Assembly: GCA_028680705.1 (NCBI GenBank)
Contig: JAQUJY010000013.1
Location: 1 to 45,539, forward strand
Reading direction: 5' to 3'
Length of the DNA: 45,539 bases
Source: Bacteroidales bacterium
GTDB lineage: Bacteria; Bacteroidota; Bacteroidia; Bacteroidales; Tenuifilaceae
Below are positions 13,689 to 22,370 of the stretch, one piece after another (the stretch's first letter is position 1; the number at the start of each line of letters is the position of its first letter). Under the pieces are notes generated by a model that saw only the letters and a program-made list of their open reading frames with translations, ran no database searches and was not told the DNA's origin. A program made the position numbers and the translations under genes.

Positions 13689-14029
13689 AACTTTACTTTT
13701 AGCAGAAAACCGTACAACTATTTTTTCCCTAACTCCTTATTAATTCTCATTCAACTAGCCTTTGCATTGGGATAGTTTATTGAGGTTTTTGTTAGGTTCT
13801 GAATGTTAGTCAGCGTTTGAGCTCTATTTTTTTAACTGCCTAACAATTTTATTGCAGTGTGAGGATTTGTGTTTATTGTAAAACTTGGCTTCTTGCTACC
13901 TATTGTTAAGATTTTGGAAAAATAATAGGGAAAGAATTTCGGATTTAATGCGATAAAATGTTTTGACTAAATGATTTAAAGTAGTATTTTTGCAAATTAA
14001 TTATAAATGTTCACTAAATAATTTTAACT
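13689..14029. other. Intergenic region upstream of rpsF
   Basis: 341 AT-rich bases. The only clear element is the promoter at 13962-13992. I see no hairpin that would serve as an r-protein leader, and the predicted 5' untranslated region is only about 30 bases. Confidence 0.6.
13962..13992 (+). promoter_or_regulatory. Promoter of the rpsF-rpsR-rplI operon
   Basis: TTTG at 13962-13965, a 19-base spacer, then TATTTTTG at 13985-13992. This matches both boxes and the spacing of the Bacteroidota housekeeping promoter. The predicted start of transcription is near 14000, about 30 bases before the ATG. Confidence 0.75.
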
Positions 14030-14383
14030 ATGTTAAATCAGTATGAAACCGTTTTCATTACTACTCCCGTTTTGTCTGAGGCCCAGATGAAGGAAGCGGT
14101 TGAAAAGTTCAAGGGTGTCATCACCGGCAATGGCGGTGAGGTTGTACACGAAGAGGACTGGGGATTAAAAAAATTGGCCTACCCCATACAAAAGAAATCA
14201 ACAGGGTTTTACTACCTCATCGAGTTTAAAGCTCCAGGTGATTTGATTGATAAGTTAGAGGTTCAGTATCGTCGCGATGAGCGAGTACTCCGTTTTCTAA
14301 CTTTCCGTATGGAAAAGCATGCCGTTGAGTATGCAGAGAAGAAGAGAAGAGCAAAAGTTGAATCAAAACAGAAGGAGGAGTAA
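14030..14383 (+). CDS. rpsF: 30S ribosomal protein bS6
   Basis: A 117-residue ribosomal protein of the 30S platform that pairs with bS18. The core ([13 protein letters not shown] at the start, [23 protein letters not shown] in the middle) is characteristic, followed by a basic and acidic tail. There is no SD sequence before its ATG, as normal for this phylum. The codons of its last residues (Q-K-E-E) also form the SD sequence of rpsR. It is first in a three-gene operon with rpsR and rplI. Confidence 0.95.
   Translation: MLNQYETVFITTPVLSEAQMKEAVEKFKGVITGNGGEVVHEEDWGLKKLAYPIQKKSTGFYYLIEFKAPGDLIDKLEVQYRRDERVLRFLTFRMEKHAVEYAEKKRRAKVESKQKEE
14372..14378 (+). promoter_or_regulatory. Strong Shine-Dalgarno sequence of rpsR
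   Basis: AAGGAGG ends eight bases before the rpsR ATG (14387) and overlaps the last codons of rpsF. Most genes here have no such site. It could pair with the 16S rRNA 3' tail over at least seven bases. Confidence 0.8.
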
Positions 14384-14386
14384 ACC

Positions 14387-14656
14387 ATGAGCCAGAATAA
14401 AAGTGAAATTAGATACCTTACGCCCCCAACTTTAGATATAAAGAAGAAGAGGTATTGCCGTTTTAAAAAGAACAAGATTAAGTACATCGATTACAAAGAT
14501 CCTGAGTTTCTTAAGAAGTTTTTAAACGAACAGGGGAGAATTTTACCTCGTCGTTTAACAGGTACTTCACTAAAATTTCAGCGTAAAGTTGCAACTGCCG
14601 TTAAGAGGGCTCGTCACTTAGCTTTACTGCCATTTGTAACCGATTTATTGAAGTAA
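14387..14656 (+). CDS. rpsR: 30S ribosomal protein bS18
   Basis: An 89-residue ribosomal protein. The family core is clear: [27 protein letters not shown], then the basic segment [11 protein letters not shown]. It sits on the 30S platform next to bS6 and bS21. In Flavobacterium these three proteins form the pocket that hides the anti-SD of 16S rRNA. The gene begins three bases after the rpsF stop and carries a near-ideal SD site, unlike most genes here. Confidence 0.95.
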   Translation: MSQNKSEIRYLTPPTLDIKKKRYCRFKKNKIKYIDYKDPEFLKKFLNEQGRILPRRLTGTSLKFQRKVATAVKRARHLALLPFVTDLLK

Positions 14657-14658
14657 AC

Positions 14659-14665
14659 AAAGGAG
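14659..14665 (+). promoter_or_regulatory. Shine-Dalgarno sequence of rplI
   Basis: AAAGGAG lies nine bases before the ATG at 14675, in the short gap between rpsR and rplI. It is the second clear SD site in this operon. Confidence 0.7.
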
Positions 14666-14674
14666 ATATTAGCG

Positions 14675-15121
14675 ATGGAAATAATACTAAAACAGGATAT
14701 GCCCAACTTGGGACTCAAGGATGATGTTGTAGACGTTAAAAGTGGATACGCTCACAATTATCTTATTCCGAGAGGTATAGCAACTGCTGCAACAGCGTCG
14801 GCAAAGAAAGTATTAGCCGAGAATACTAGGCAAAGGGCTCACAAAGAGGCTAAGATTAAAGATGATGCCCAAGCTATTGCTCAGAAACTTGAAGGACTTA
14901 AGATTACCCTTGGAGCAAAAATCAGTTCAACTGGCAAAATATTTGGTTCAGTTAATACTATTCAAATTGCTGAATCGTTGGCACAGGAAGGTTTTGAAAT
15001 TGAGCGTAAAAATATTAGCATTGTGGAAGAGCAGATTAAAGAAGCAGGAACCTATACTGCTGAAATTAAGCTGCACCGAGAGATTAAAGTAACTATTGAG
15101 TTTGAAGTTATAGCTGAGTAA
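14675..15121 (+). CDS. rplI: 50S ribosomal protein bL9
   Basis: A 148-residue ribosomal protein at the base of the L1 stalk. The N-terminal domain (MEIILKQDMPNLGLKDDVVDVKSGYAHNYLIPRG) carries the family signature; a long charged helix and a C-terminal beta domain follow. The gene lies 18 bases after rpsR and is followed by a strong terminator, which ends the operon. Confidence 0.96.
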   Translation: MEIILKQDMPNLGLKDDVVDVKSGYAHNYLIPRGIATAATASAKKVLAENTRQRAHKEAKIKDDAQAIAQKLEGLKITLGAKISSTGKIFGSVNTIQIAESLAQEGFEIERKNISIVEEQIKEAGTYTAEIKLHREIKVTIEFEVIAE

Positions 15122-15140
15122 AGAGAATAATACGATAAGA

Positions 15141-15175
15141 AAAAAGCCTTGACAAAAATGTCAAGGCTTTTTTTG
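15141..15175. terminator. Bidirectional terminator between rplI and ridA
   Basis: A 13-bp perfect stem (15141-15153 with 15160-15172) and a 6-base loop, with an A-run before and a T-run after. It lies between the convergent rplI and ridA genes. Confidence 0.88.
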
Positions 15176-15197
15176 TTGCCATTAGCAGAACAGAATC

Positions 15198-15575
15198 CTA
15201 TCGGGCAGCTATTGCCTCAATTTCAACCATTACACCCAATGGTAGCTTAACCACACCATAAGCTGCTCTCGCGGGCATTTCTTTTGTAAAGTACTTTGCA
15301 TAAACCTGATTCATGGGCGCAAAGTTGTCCATATCGCTAAGCAAACATGTTGTTTTTACAACATTTTCGTAGGTTAGGCCAGCCTCTTCAAGTATAGCCC
15401 CAATGTTTTTGAGTACCTGCTCGGTTTGGGCTTCAACATTTCCTTCAACAATTTTCCCTGTTGAGGAATCAATAGGAACTTGTCCTGAAATAAAAACAAA
15501 ACCGTTTACTTCAACGGCTTGGCTATAAGGGCCAACGGCCTTTGGCGCTTTTTCTGTGCTAATTATTCTTTTCAT
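15198..15575 (-). CDS. ridA: RidA family enamine/imine deaminase
   Basis: A 125-residue protein that hydrolyses reactive enamines and imines made by PLP enzymes such as threonine dehydratase, releasing ammonia. Family marks are PKAVGPYSQAV near the N-terminus, ISGQVPID and the C-terminal segment EMPARAAYGVVKLPLGVMVEIEAIA, which includes the conserved Arg that binds the substrate carboxylate. It forms trimers in the cytosol. It lies downstream of the LptD-like gene on the same strand, 34 bases away. Confidence 0.94.
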   Translation of the reverse strand: MKRIISTEKAPKAVGPYSQAVEVNGFVFISGQVPIDSSTGKIVEGNVEAQTEQVLKNIGAILEEAGLTYENVVKTTCLLSDMDNFAPMNQVYAKYFTKEMPARAAYGVVKLPLGVMVEIEAIAAR

Positions 15576-15609
15576 AGTGATTAATTTGTTTAAATTAAAT
15601 AGTAAATAT

Positions 15610-18261
15610 TTAGTAATCGTATCTGCTTTGATTTTTGGTGTACTTAAGATCCCTTAGCGTAGCTGACTTTACGTTTATGCGAAAGCTGTAACTTTTAAGA
15701 TAACCTATTGGGATAATTGAAATTCCCATCTCCCAGCAATGTAAATCGCGATTGATATTAAGCGAAGTAGTTGTTAACTTTCGATTCTTAAAGTCGTATC
15801 CTGATGAGAATCCAATCTTCCATTTAGGAGTAAGGTTGATGCTACCTGAAAAGTTCACGCTCTGCGTAATATTTTTGTCGAAACGCTGTTTTCTGTAGGC
15901 AAAAGTATAGTCAAATCTTAAACTCCAAGGGATGTCAAAATCGACATAATCTTGCCCGAATCCTGCTCCAAGCGATTCTCCAAATGGAACCCCATCTGGG
16001 TTTAGTCCATCATCCATCATTCCTCCTCTTCCCATAATAGCCCCTTGATTGCTTTGGCTTGCTCCACCTCCCTTACCTCCTTGAAGCGAAAAACTAATGC
16101 CAGTACTTGCACTAGTTAACCTAAAAGGTTTCCCATTAGTTCGATATTGAAATTCCTTGTATCTATTCCCTTTTTGATCTAGGGCATAGGGGTCAAACGA
16201 ACTTGAGAAGTTAATGCTAAACTTCTCGAACAAGGTTGTTCGCGCCCTAAAAGAAACAGGGCTCCAATTCATTGAATCGGCAAGCATGTTGTATGAACTT
16301 GAGAAGTTAAAGTTTTCAAGTATTTTAATCTTCTTAGTGTTTGAGGCGGTATCCTGAGGAGATAAAACTTTCATTTCAAGATTGTTACCTAGCGAGAAGT
16401 TTACCGAACCGCTTTTCCCAGAACCTGGCCCTCCGTAAATGCTTCCTTCAAATATTGAGTATTGTAAAGTGTCGTTAGGTGTAATGACCTCTTTATAAAA
16501 GCCATATGACTCTTCTCCAAAATCAGGCCTATAGGAGAGTGAAACAGAAGGGGTCATAACGTGCCTGATGGTTTGCACTTTTGAGGTTGATTTAAAGGAG
16601 TACATCCCATAGAGTTTTGTACTTGTCGATACAGCAGTACCGTACTGCCAAGCTCGTTTAAAGCCATTAACCTCTTCATTTACAACCCTTTCTTCATCTT
16701 CATCCCACCTTTTTTCAATGGTTTTAGTGTACCAATTTTCAGAATAATTGACACTAGGGCTAACCATAACAAATTTTAATATGTTAAATGATGTAGAAAT
16801 CGGTATGCGGTGCTGTACACCGTTGCGCATTTTATCAAATGTACTTGTGCTAAGTATTGAGTCAGTTCTGGTTGTTACCCTATTATCTAATGCACCGCTA
16901 TATGATAGTCCAATTTTTTCATACCAAGCGGGTGAGCCTAAACTATTCTTACGCTTAAAAGGATATATCATATTCATATTAAACGAAGCATTCGGAAATC
17001 CTACACTTATAGTGCTGTCAAGATTATTCTGGGAGTGATTCATTGAAGCCGACATGCTGAAAGGAGTGCCCGCCCATACCTTGGAATATGCAATGCTTGA
17101 GGAAACAGAATTTGTTAGAAAATTATTTATGCTTTGGGCATTATGCCGGTTATGGTTTGGAGACCCAAGATTTAAATTTGCCGAAAAGGTTGAATTCGGA
17201 TTATTTTTGGGATCCTGAGAGTGCCTCCAGTTTAACGAGTAGGATTGTTCTTTAAGGTAGTCATCAAAGCCTTTTTCACCAAGAACGTTTTGAGAGAAAG
17301 CAAAGGAGAGATTACCAGAGAATCTGTATCTTTTTCTGTAAGTTGTGCTGGTATTTGCAGCCCATGAGCCTTTTGTATAGATGCTCCCCGTTAATTTTAG
17401 ATCGAAATAATCGTTCAGACCAAGATAAAAACCTCCATCTCTCAAAAAGAATCCTCTGTTTCGTTCCTCGCCATACTGCGGAATAATTATACCCGATGAG
17501 CGTCCCTTTCTGTTTGGGAAAAAGCCAAAGGGGAGAATAAGCGGAAATGGAACATCCGCAATAACAACATAGGCTGGTCCGGATATTAATTTGCTGCCAG
17601 GAATAACCTTGGCTTTGGTTATGGCAATATAGTAATGAGGATGATCCAAATCGCAGGTTGTAAATTTACCCCCAGCAACATTAACAGTTTTATCGGGCAT
17701 TAACTTTGTGTCATGGCTGTGCAGAAATCCACCAGCCTCCTCGGTAATTACGCCAGTGATTTTAGCTTTTTTTGTTTCAAAATTATAGTGCATTTTGTCC
17801 ATTCGGTAGGTTTGCCCACCCTCAACAAAAACGGGTTTCCCTACTATTGCACCAGTTGAATCAGGCCTACCCTCGGCAAAAACAATATTGCTCTCCATGT
17901 TATACTCTATGTAAGCAGCCTTTAGCTCCATATCCTGATGTTTTACCACAGCATCGCCATATAAAAACACTTTTTTTCCATCAATAGAGTAGAGCAGAGA
18001 ATCCTTGGCATCATGAAAGATTGGATCCTTTAGAGGCATATCCTCCTCACTATCTTTCAATATTTCAGTAGTGTCTTTCAGAGATACTTCTGGTTGTATA
18101 GTAAGTGAATCTCTGTTCATTAATACCCTTTTGCTATCAGATTCAAGTGTATCTGGTAGCTGAGCATAGTAATGCAAAACACTAGCTGTTGTTGTATTTG
18201 CAGATACTTGGTCAACAGCTATAAGTGAAAGAAAAAGGGAGATAACAGCCTTAAAATACAA
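15610..18261 (-). CDS. LptD-like outer-membrane LPS assembly protein
   Basis: An 883-residue outer-membrane protein. A signal peptide (about residues 1-22, LIAVDQVSA) is followed by an acidic linker. An OstA/LptA-like domain (~95-230) shows the repeated short strands DGKKVFLYGDAVVKHQDMELKAAYIEY. The rest is a large beta barrel of aromatic, alternating strands. This is the architecture annotated in Bacteroidota as putative LptD, which inserts lipopolysaccharide into the outer leaflet. The start is TTG at 18261: no in-frame ATG lies near the signal peptide. It is divergent from the amidase gene and followed by ridA. Family membership is clear; the LPS role follows from homology. Confidence 0.8.
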   Translation of the reverse strand: MYFKAVISLFLSLIAVDQVSANTTTASVLHYYAQLPDTLESDSKRVLMNRDSLTIQPEVSLKDTTEILKDSEEDMPLKDPIFHDAKDSLLYSIDGKKVFLYGDAVVKHQDMELKAAYIEYNMESNIVFAEGRPDSTGAIVGKPVFVEGGQTYRMDKMHYNFETKKAKITGVITEEAGGFLHSHDTKLMPDKTVNVAGGKFTTCDLDHPHYYIAITKAKVIPGSKLISGPAYVVIADVPFPLILPFGFFPNRKGRSSGIIIPQYGEERNRGFFLRDGGFYLGLNDYFDLKLTGSIYTKGSWAANTSTTYRKRYRFSGNLSFAFSQNVLGEKGFDDYLKEQSYSLNWRHSQDPKNNPNSTFSANLNLGSPNHNRHNAQSINNFLTNSVSSSIAYSKVWAGTPFSMSASMNHSQNNLDSTISVGFPNASFNMNMIYPFKRKNSLGSPAWYEKIGLSYSGALDNRVTTRTDSILSTSTFDKMRNGVQHRIPISTSFNILKFVMVSPSVNYSENWYTKTIEKRWDEDEERVVNEEVNGFKRAWQYGTAVSTSTKLYGMYSFKSTSKVQTIRHVMTPSVSLSYRPDFGEESYGFYKEVITPNDTLQYSIFEGSIYGGPGSGKSGSVNFSLGNNLEMKVLSPQDTASNTKKIKILENFNFSSSYNMLADSMNWSPVSFRARTTLFEKFSINFSSSFDPYALDQKGNRYKEFQYRTNGKPFRLTSASTGISFSLQGGKGGGASQSNQGAIMGRGGMMDDGLNPDGVPFGESLGAGFGQDYVDFDIPWSLRFDYTFAYRKQRFDKNITQSVNFSGSINLTPKWKIGFSSGYDFKNRKLTTTSLNINRDLHCWEMGISIIPIGYLKSYSFRINVKSATLRDLKYTKNQSRYDY

Positions 18262-18270
18262 TTTTAGTAC

Positions 18271-18278
18271 TATTTTTG
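18271..18278 (+). promoter_or_regulatory. Candidate -7 promoter element of the amidase gene
   Basis: TATTTTTG fits TAnnTTTG and lies 55 bases before the amidase ATG in the divergent gap. The expected -33 position has no TTTG. Confidence 0.35.
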
Positions 18279-18333
18279 TAAAAGTAACCGCTAATTAAAG
18301 CTCAAAACTACTAAAAAATCAATATTTGAGCAC

Positions 18334-19527
18334 ATGCAATATGTAAATAAATATATTCCAACATTAACGAAGCTTGTCCTGCTAATAGTATTTAGCCAGA
18401 TGACATGCTCTTATTCATTTGGAGTTGGCTTTGAACCAGAATCGTATAGGCTTAAAAAAGTTGTTATTGATGCGGGCCATGGGGGCAGAGATTCAGGAGC
18501 TATAGGGAAAAAATCAAAAGAGAAAGACATTGTACTTGCCGTTGCTTTAAAAGTTGGTGAGTATATTGAGACAGCTTATCCAGAGGTTGATGTTATTTAC
18601 ACACGGAAAGAGGATGTGTTTGTTCCTCTAGATGAGCGTAGCAATATTGCAAACGAAAAGCAAGCCGATTTATTTATCTCCATTCACTGTAATGCTAACC
18701 CGAGTCGTGTACCCTATGGGGCAGAGACTTATGTTATGGGTTTACATAAATCGGAGGGTAATCTGGATGTGGCAATGCGCGAGAATGCAGTTATTACTTA
18801 TGAAGAGGATTATTCAACAAAGTACGAAGGTTATGACCCAAATTCTGCTGAGTCGTTTATTATTTTTAGCATGATGCAGAATCATTCCTTAGGTCAGAGT
18901 TTGAACATGGCAAGCCTTTTACAGGATGAGTTTAGAGACAGAGCTCGTAGACACGATAGGGGAGTGAAGCAGGCTGGCTTTATTGTGCTTTGGAAAACAT
19001 CAATGCCAAGTGTTCTGGTAGAACTAGGGTTTCTTAGTAACCCAAAGGAGGAGGATTATCTTATAACATCCGAAGGACAAACATATTTGGCCTCAGCAGT
19101 TTTTAGGGCTTTTAGAGCCTATAAGGAGCAGATTGAACTTAAGAGCAGCTATGCTGCCGAGAACTCCTTCGACTATAGTTTAGATCAAACTAGGAGTGAA
19201 ACATCAGCAACGGTTTCTGCTCAATGGAATGATAACCCGGAATTTAAATTAACAGAGTTAGGCACAGGTTTAACCTATAAAGTTCAGGTTACCGCTTCTA
19301 GAAACCGTATTGCAACTAACAATCCACTTTTTAAAAACCTTAAGAACGTAGAGGTTTACTCTACTAGTAATATGTACAAATACTTAGTTGGCAATAAAGG
19401 AACCTACGAAGGGATTTCAGAGATTTGTGAGCAGGTACGTGAACTATTTCCCGATGCTTTTATCATTGCATTTAAGGATGGTGAGCAGATCTCTCTTGAT
19501 AAAGCAAAAAAAATATCACAGAATTAA
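18334..19527 (+). CDS. N-acetylmuramoyl-L-alanine amidase (Amidase_3)
   Basis: A 397-residue exported zinc amidase that cuts the bond between MurNAc and the stem peptide of peptidoglycan. A signal-like hydrophobic segment covers residues ~11-30. The catalytic domain (~41-270) holds VVIDAGHGGRDSGA with zinc ligand H49, the DERSNIAN segment, FISIHCNA, and the catalytic VELGFLSN. The C-terminal ~80 residues (YKVQVTASRN...) resemble a SPOR-type peptidoglycan-binding domain. The MCE protein gene begins ten bases later, so the two form an envelope operon divergent from the LptD-like gene. Confidence 0.9.
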   Translation: MQYVNKYIPTLTKLVLLIVFSQMTCSYSFGVGFEPESYRLKKVVIDAGHGGRDSGAIGKKSKEKDIVLAVALKVGEYIETAYPEVDVIYTRKEDVFVPLDERSNIANEKQADLFISIHCNANPSRVPYGAETYVMGLHKSEGNLDVAMRENAVITYEEDYSTKYEGYDPNSAESFIIFSMMQNHSLGQSLNMASLLQDEFRDRARRHDRGVKQAGFIVLWKTSMPSVLVELGFLSNPKEEDYLITSEGQTYLASAVFRAFRAYKEQIELKSSYAAENSFDYSLDQTRSETSATVSAQWNDNPEFKLTELGTGLTYKVQVTASRNRIATNNPLFKNLKNVEVYSTSNMYKYLVGNKGTYEGISEICEQVRELFPDAFIIAFKDGEQISLDKAKKISQN

Positions 19528-19537
19528 ATTTTAAAGC

Positions 19538-20521
19538 ATGAAGATCACTAGAGAAGCCAAAATTGGATTGTTTGCCGTAATATGCATTGCTGTGCTATTC
19601 TGGGGTGTAAATTTTTTGAAAGGGAAAAATGTGTTTAGTCGGACCAATATATACTATGCCGTTTATAATAGGGTTGATGGGCTTAAGCCTACTAATGATG
19701 TGCTACTGAGTGGGTTTAAGGTAGGTTTGGTTAAGGACATTAAGTTTGAGCAAGGTCAAACCGGAAGGTTGATTGTAACCATACTGGTCGAAAAGAAATA
19801 CTCAATTCCTCGCAATTCTGTTTTGAAACTCATTAGTTCCGATATAATGGGGGGAAAAGCTCTACGATTGGATGTAACAGCCAATGATACGTTTCACGAA
19901 GCAGGTGATACATTAAAAGCTTCCATAGAAACGGGGTTGCTCGATCAGCTGGTATTTGAGATGGTGCCCATTAAAGAAAAGGCAGAAAGTTTAATGGGTG
20001 GACTGGAAACTACTCTTGATATTATATCCAAAGTGTTTAATGAGCAAAATCGGGATAACCTGGATCAGAGTTTTGTGTCACTTAAAAATAGTTTAGACAA
20101 TATTGATAATTTGTTGGGACAACTTAACGTAATGTTAACCGATGAGGACGGGAAACTTCTCAAGATAGTTAGTAATGTTCATTATATCTCGCAAAATTTG
20201 AAGGATCATAGTGAGGATTTCGATTTAATTATAAAAAACTTCTCCTCAATTAGCGATAGCCTTGCCCAATCCAATTTGGCTAGAACTTTAGCCCAAACCG
20301 ATTCGGCCATGCTTTCGCTAAATGCAATAGTTACAAAGATAAATAGAGGTGAAGGCTCAATGGGAATGCTTATTAATAACGACACTCTTTATACAAACCT
20401 CGAGAACGCAGCGCAAAACCTGGAACTCTTGCTTTACGATATGAAGATTAATCCAAAGCGTTATATCAATATTTCCCTCTTCGATTTTAGCCGAACAAAG
20501 TATCAAAAGGAGAAAAAGTGA
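19538..20521 (+). CDS. MlaD/MCE-family protein
   Basis: A 327-residue protein with one N-terminal membrane anchor (residues ~8-27) and an MCE domain (~38-118: AVYNRVDGLKPTNDVLLSGFKVGLVKDI, then VTILVEKKYSIPRNS). The remaining ~200 residues are mostly helical and probably reach into the periplasm. MCE proteins carry lipids between inner and outer membranes. The ATPase and permease partners (MlaF/MlaE) are not in this window. It starts 10 bases after the amidase. Confidence 0.87.
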   Translation: MKITREAKIGLFAVICIAVLFWGVNFLKGKNVFSRTNIYYAVYNRVDGLKPTNDVLLSGFKVGLVKDIKFEQGQTGRLIVTILVEKKYSIPRNSVLKLISSDIMGGKALRLDVTANDTFHEAGDTLKASIETGLLDQLVFEMVPIKEKAESLMGGLETTLDIISKVFNEQNRDNLDQSFVSLKNSLDNIDNLLGQLNVMLTDEDGKLLKIVSNVHYISQNLKDHSEDFDLIIKNFSSISDSLAQSNLARTLAQTDSAMLSLNAIVTKINRGEGSMGMLINNDTLYTNLENAAQNLELLLYDMKINPKRYINISLFDFSRTKYQKEKK

Positions 20522-20865
20522 CCCTGATTTTGTAACCGATAGGTTATCAGGCTGATAGCCTTATGTTTCTAGGGTTCAGATTGTTTGCTTTTAAAGCTGA
20601 TTGCAAATCGTTAGCTATTGGTTCAAGTAAGTTTTACAAGCAGTTAGTCCTCAACTTTTTACAGATATCAACAAGTTAATGTGTTGATTTACAGTGCAAA
20701 TGAGTTTTTTTTGAAAAAAAAATAAAAATTCATTGTTGATAGTTAAAAGGTTATAGCGGAAGTTGAAATTCCAACTGTTTTTCTTTTTTTTAATCCACTA
20801 AATTTTTGCAATTTTGTTCAACACAAAAAAATTAACCAAAAGATTTATCATTACATTAATTTAAA
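20522..20865. other. AT-rich region upstream of dnaA with DnaA-box-like sites
   Basis: 344 bases. A weak hairpin lies just after the MCE gene (20542-20548 with 20554-20560) without a T-run. Three sites resemble TTATCAACA in either direction: 20665-20673, 20682-20690 and 20734-20742. An A/T-only stretch lies near 20705-20730. The first two form an inverted repeat. This may be the dnaA control region or part of an origin. Confidence 0.4.
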
Positions 20866-22296
20866 ATGGCTATTAATTTCCAAGATGTTTGGGGCAATTG
20901 TTTGAAGATCATCAAGGATAATGTTCCGCCTGTTAGTTTTAAAACATGGTTTGAGCCAATTGTACCAGTTAAACTCAGTAATAATGTGTTAACAATACAA
21001 GTGCCCAGTCCATTTTTCTATGAGTATCTCGAAGAACAATTTATAGATATTTTGCGAAAGACTCTTAGGAAAGAGTTAGGCCCGGGAGCAAAACTTGAGT
21101 ACAATGTTGTAGTGGAAAACCATAGTGTTGGCAATAGCAAACCTATTACCGTTGTTTTTCCTACACAGAATAAAACGGAGCTTAGAAATAAACCCGTTTC
21201 TATGCCTTCGCAAAACGTTGACCACAAAATAAAGAATCCCTTTGTAATACCTGGTATTAAAAAGTTGCATGTTGATCCGCAGTTAAACTCCGATAATACG
21301 TTTACAAACTTTGTTGAGGGTGAGTGCAATCGATTAGCCCGTTCAGCTGGAATGGCAATTGCTAATGCACCAGGCAAAACAGCATTTAATCCTTTACTAA
21401 TTTATGGTAACTCAGGCCTTGGTAAAACACACTTAGCACAGGCTATTGGTATTGATGTTAAAGAGAAAACTCCAGAAAAGGTTGTGCTTTATGTAAATGC
21501 AGTAAAATTTCAAACCCAGTATGTGGAATCTATTCGTAATAATAACTTCAATGATTTTGTACATTTTTACCAAATGATTGATGTTCTTATTATTGACGAT
21601 GTCCATGAATTTGCAGGCAAAGAGAAAACCCAGGATACTTTCTTTCACATATTTAATCATTTGCACCAAGCAGGTAAGCAAATTATATTAACCTCAGATA
21701 AACCACCAGTTGAACTTCAAGGTCTTGAGCAGAGGCTGCTATCTCGGTTTAAGTGGGGACTTTCTGCTGACCTACAATCACCTGATTTTGAAACTCGGGT
21801 TGCTATTTTAAAACAAAAAATATATAAGGATGGCATCGATATTCCCGATGACGTTGTGGAGTATATTGCTGCCAATATAACCAATAACATTCGTGAACTT
21901 GAAGGTGCATTAATTTCACTTCTTGCACAGTCCACTTTAAATAAAAAGGAGATCACAACAGAGCTTGCCTCTGAAATGATTGAAAAATTGGTTAAAAATA
22001 CTCGCCGTGAGATATCTATAGATTACATTCAGAAAGTTGTAAGTGAGTATTTTGGACTTCCAAACGATATGATTAAAGCAAAGACCCGTAAGCGTGAAAT
22101 TGTTCAGGCTAGGCAAATTGCCATGTACTTCTCTAAGAGCATGACAAAGAGTTCTCTGTCAACTATAGGTAGTTTAATTGGAGGGAAGGATCATGCTACG
22201 GTACTTCACGCTTGTAAAACGGTTAACAACTTAATTGATACCGATAAACGCTTTAAAAGTCAGGTAGAGGATATTGAGCGAAAACTTAAACTTTAA
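20866..22296 (+). CDS. dnaA: Chromosomal replication initiator DnaA
   Basis: A 476-residue initiator that binds DnaA boxes and melts the origin. Domain I (~1-80, [24 protein letters not shown]) is followed by a short linker and the AAA+ domain: Walker A GNSGLGKT at 181-188, Walker [10 protein letters not shown] near 243-251, sensor region near [16 protein letters not shown]. Domain IV has the DNA-binding signature [12 protein letters not shown]. Length is normal. It is followed by a strong terminator. No dnaN or recF lies beside it, so its location alone does not mark the origin. Confidence 0.97.
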   Translation: MAINFQDVWGNCLKIIKDNVPPVSFKTWFEPIVPVKLSNNVLTIQVPSPFFYEYLEEQFIDILRKTLRKELGPGAKLEYNVVVENHSVGNSKPITVVFPTQNKTELRNKPVSMPSQNVDHKIKNPFVIPGIKKLHVDPQLNSDNTFTNFVEGECNRLARSAGMAIANAPGKTAFNPLLIYGNSGLGKTHLAQAIGIDVKEKTPEKVVLYVNAVKFQTQYVESIRNNNFNDFVHFYQMIDVLIIDDVHEFAGKEKTQDTFFHIFNHLHQAGKQIILTSDKPPVELQGLEQRLLSRFKWGLSADLQSPDFETRVAILKQKIYKDGIDIPDDVVEYIAANITNNIRELEGALISLLAQSTLNKKEITTELASEMIEKLVKNTRREISIDYIQKVVSEYFGLPNDMIKAKTRKREIVQARQIAMYFSKSMTKSSLSTIGSLIGGKDHATVLHACKTVNNLIDTDKRFKSQVEDIERKLKL

Positions 22297-22316
22297 AGAG
22301 GTTTGGCTATAAACTT

Positions 22317-22350
22317 AAAAGCACTTTAACGTAATGTTAAGGTGCTTTTT
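22317..22350. terminator. Bidirectional terminator between dnaA and cysQ
   Basis: A 14-bp stem (22317-22330 with 22336-22349, one G-T pair) with a 5-base loop and A/T runs at the ends. Confidence 0.85.
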
Positions 22351-22370
22351 ACTTTCTGTAAGAGGGAGAT

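Noticed and set aside
20542-20560. A terminator after the MCE gene.
   Set aside because: A 7-bp stem exists but no T-run follows; kept only as a note in the intergenic entry.
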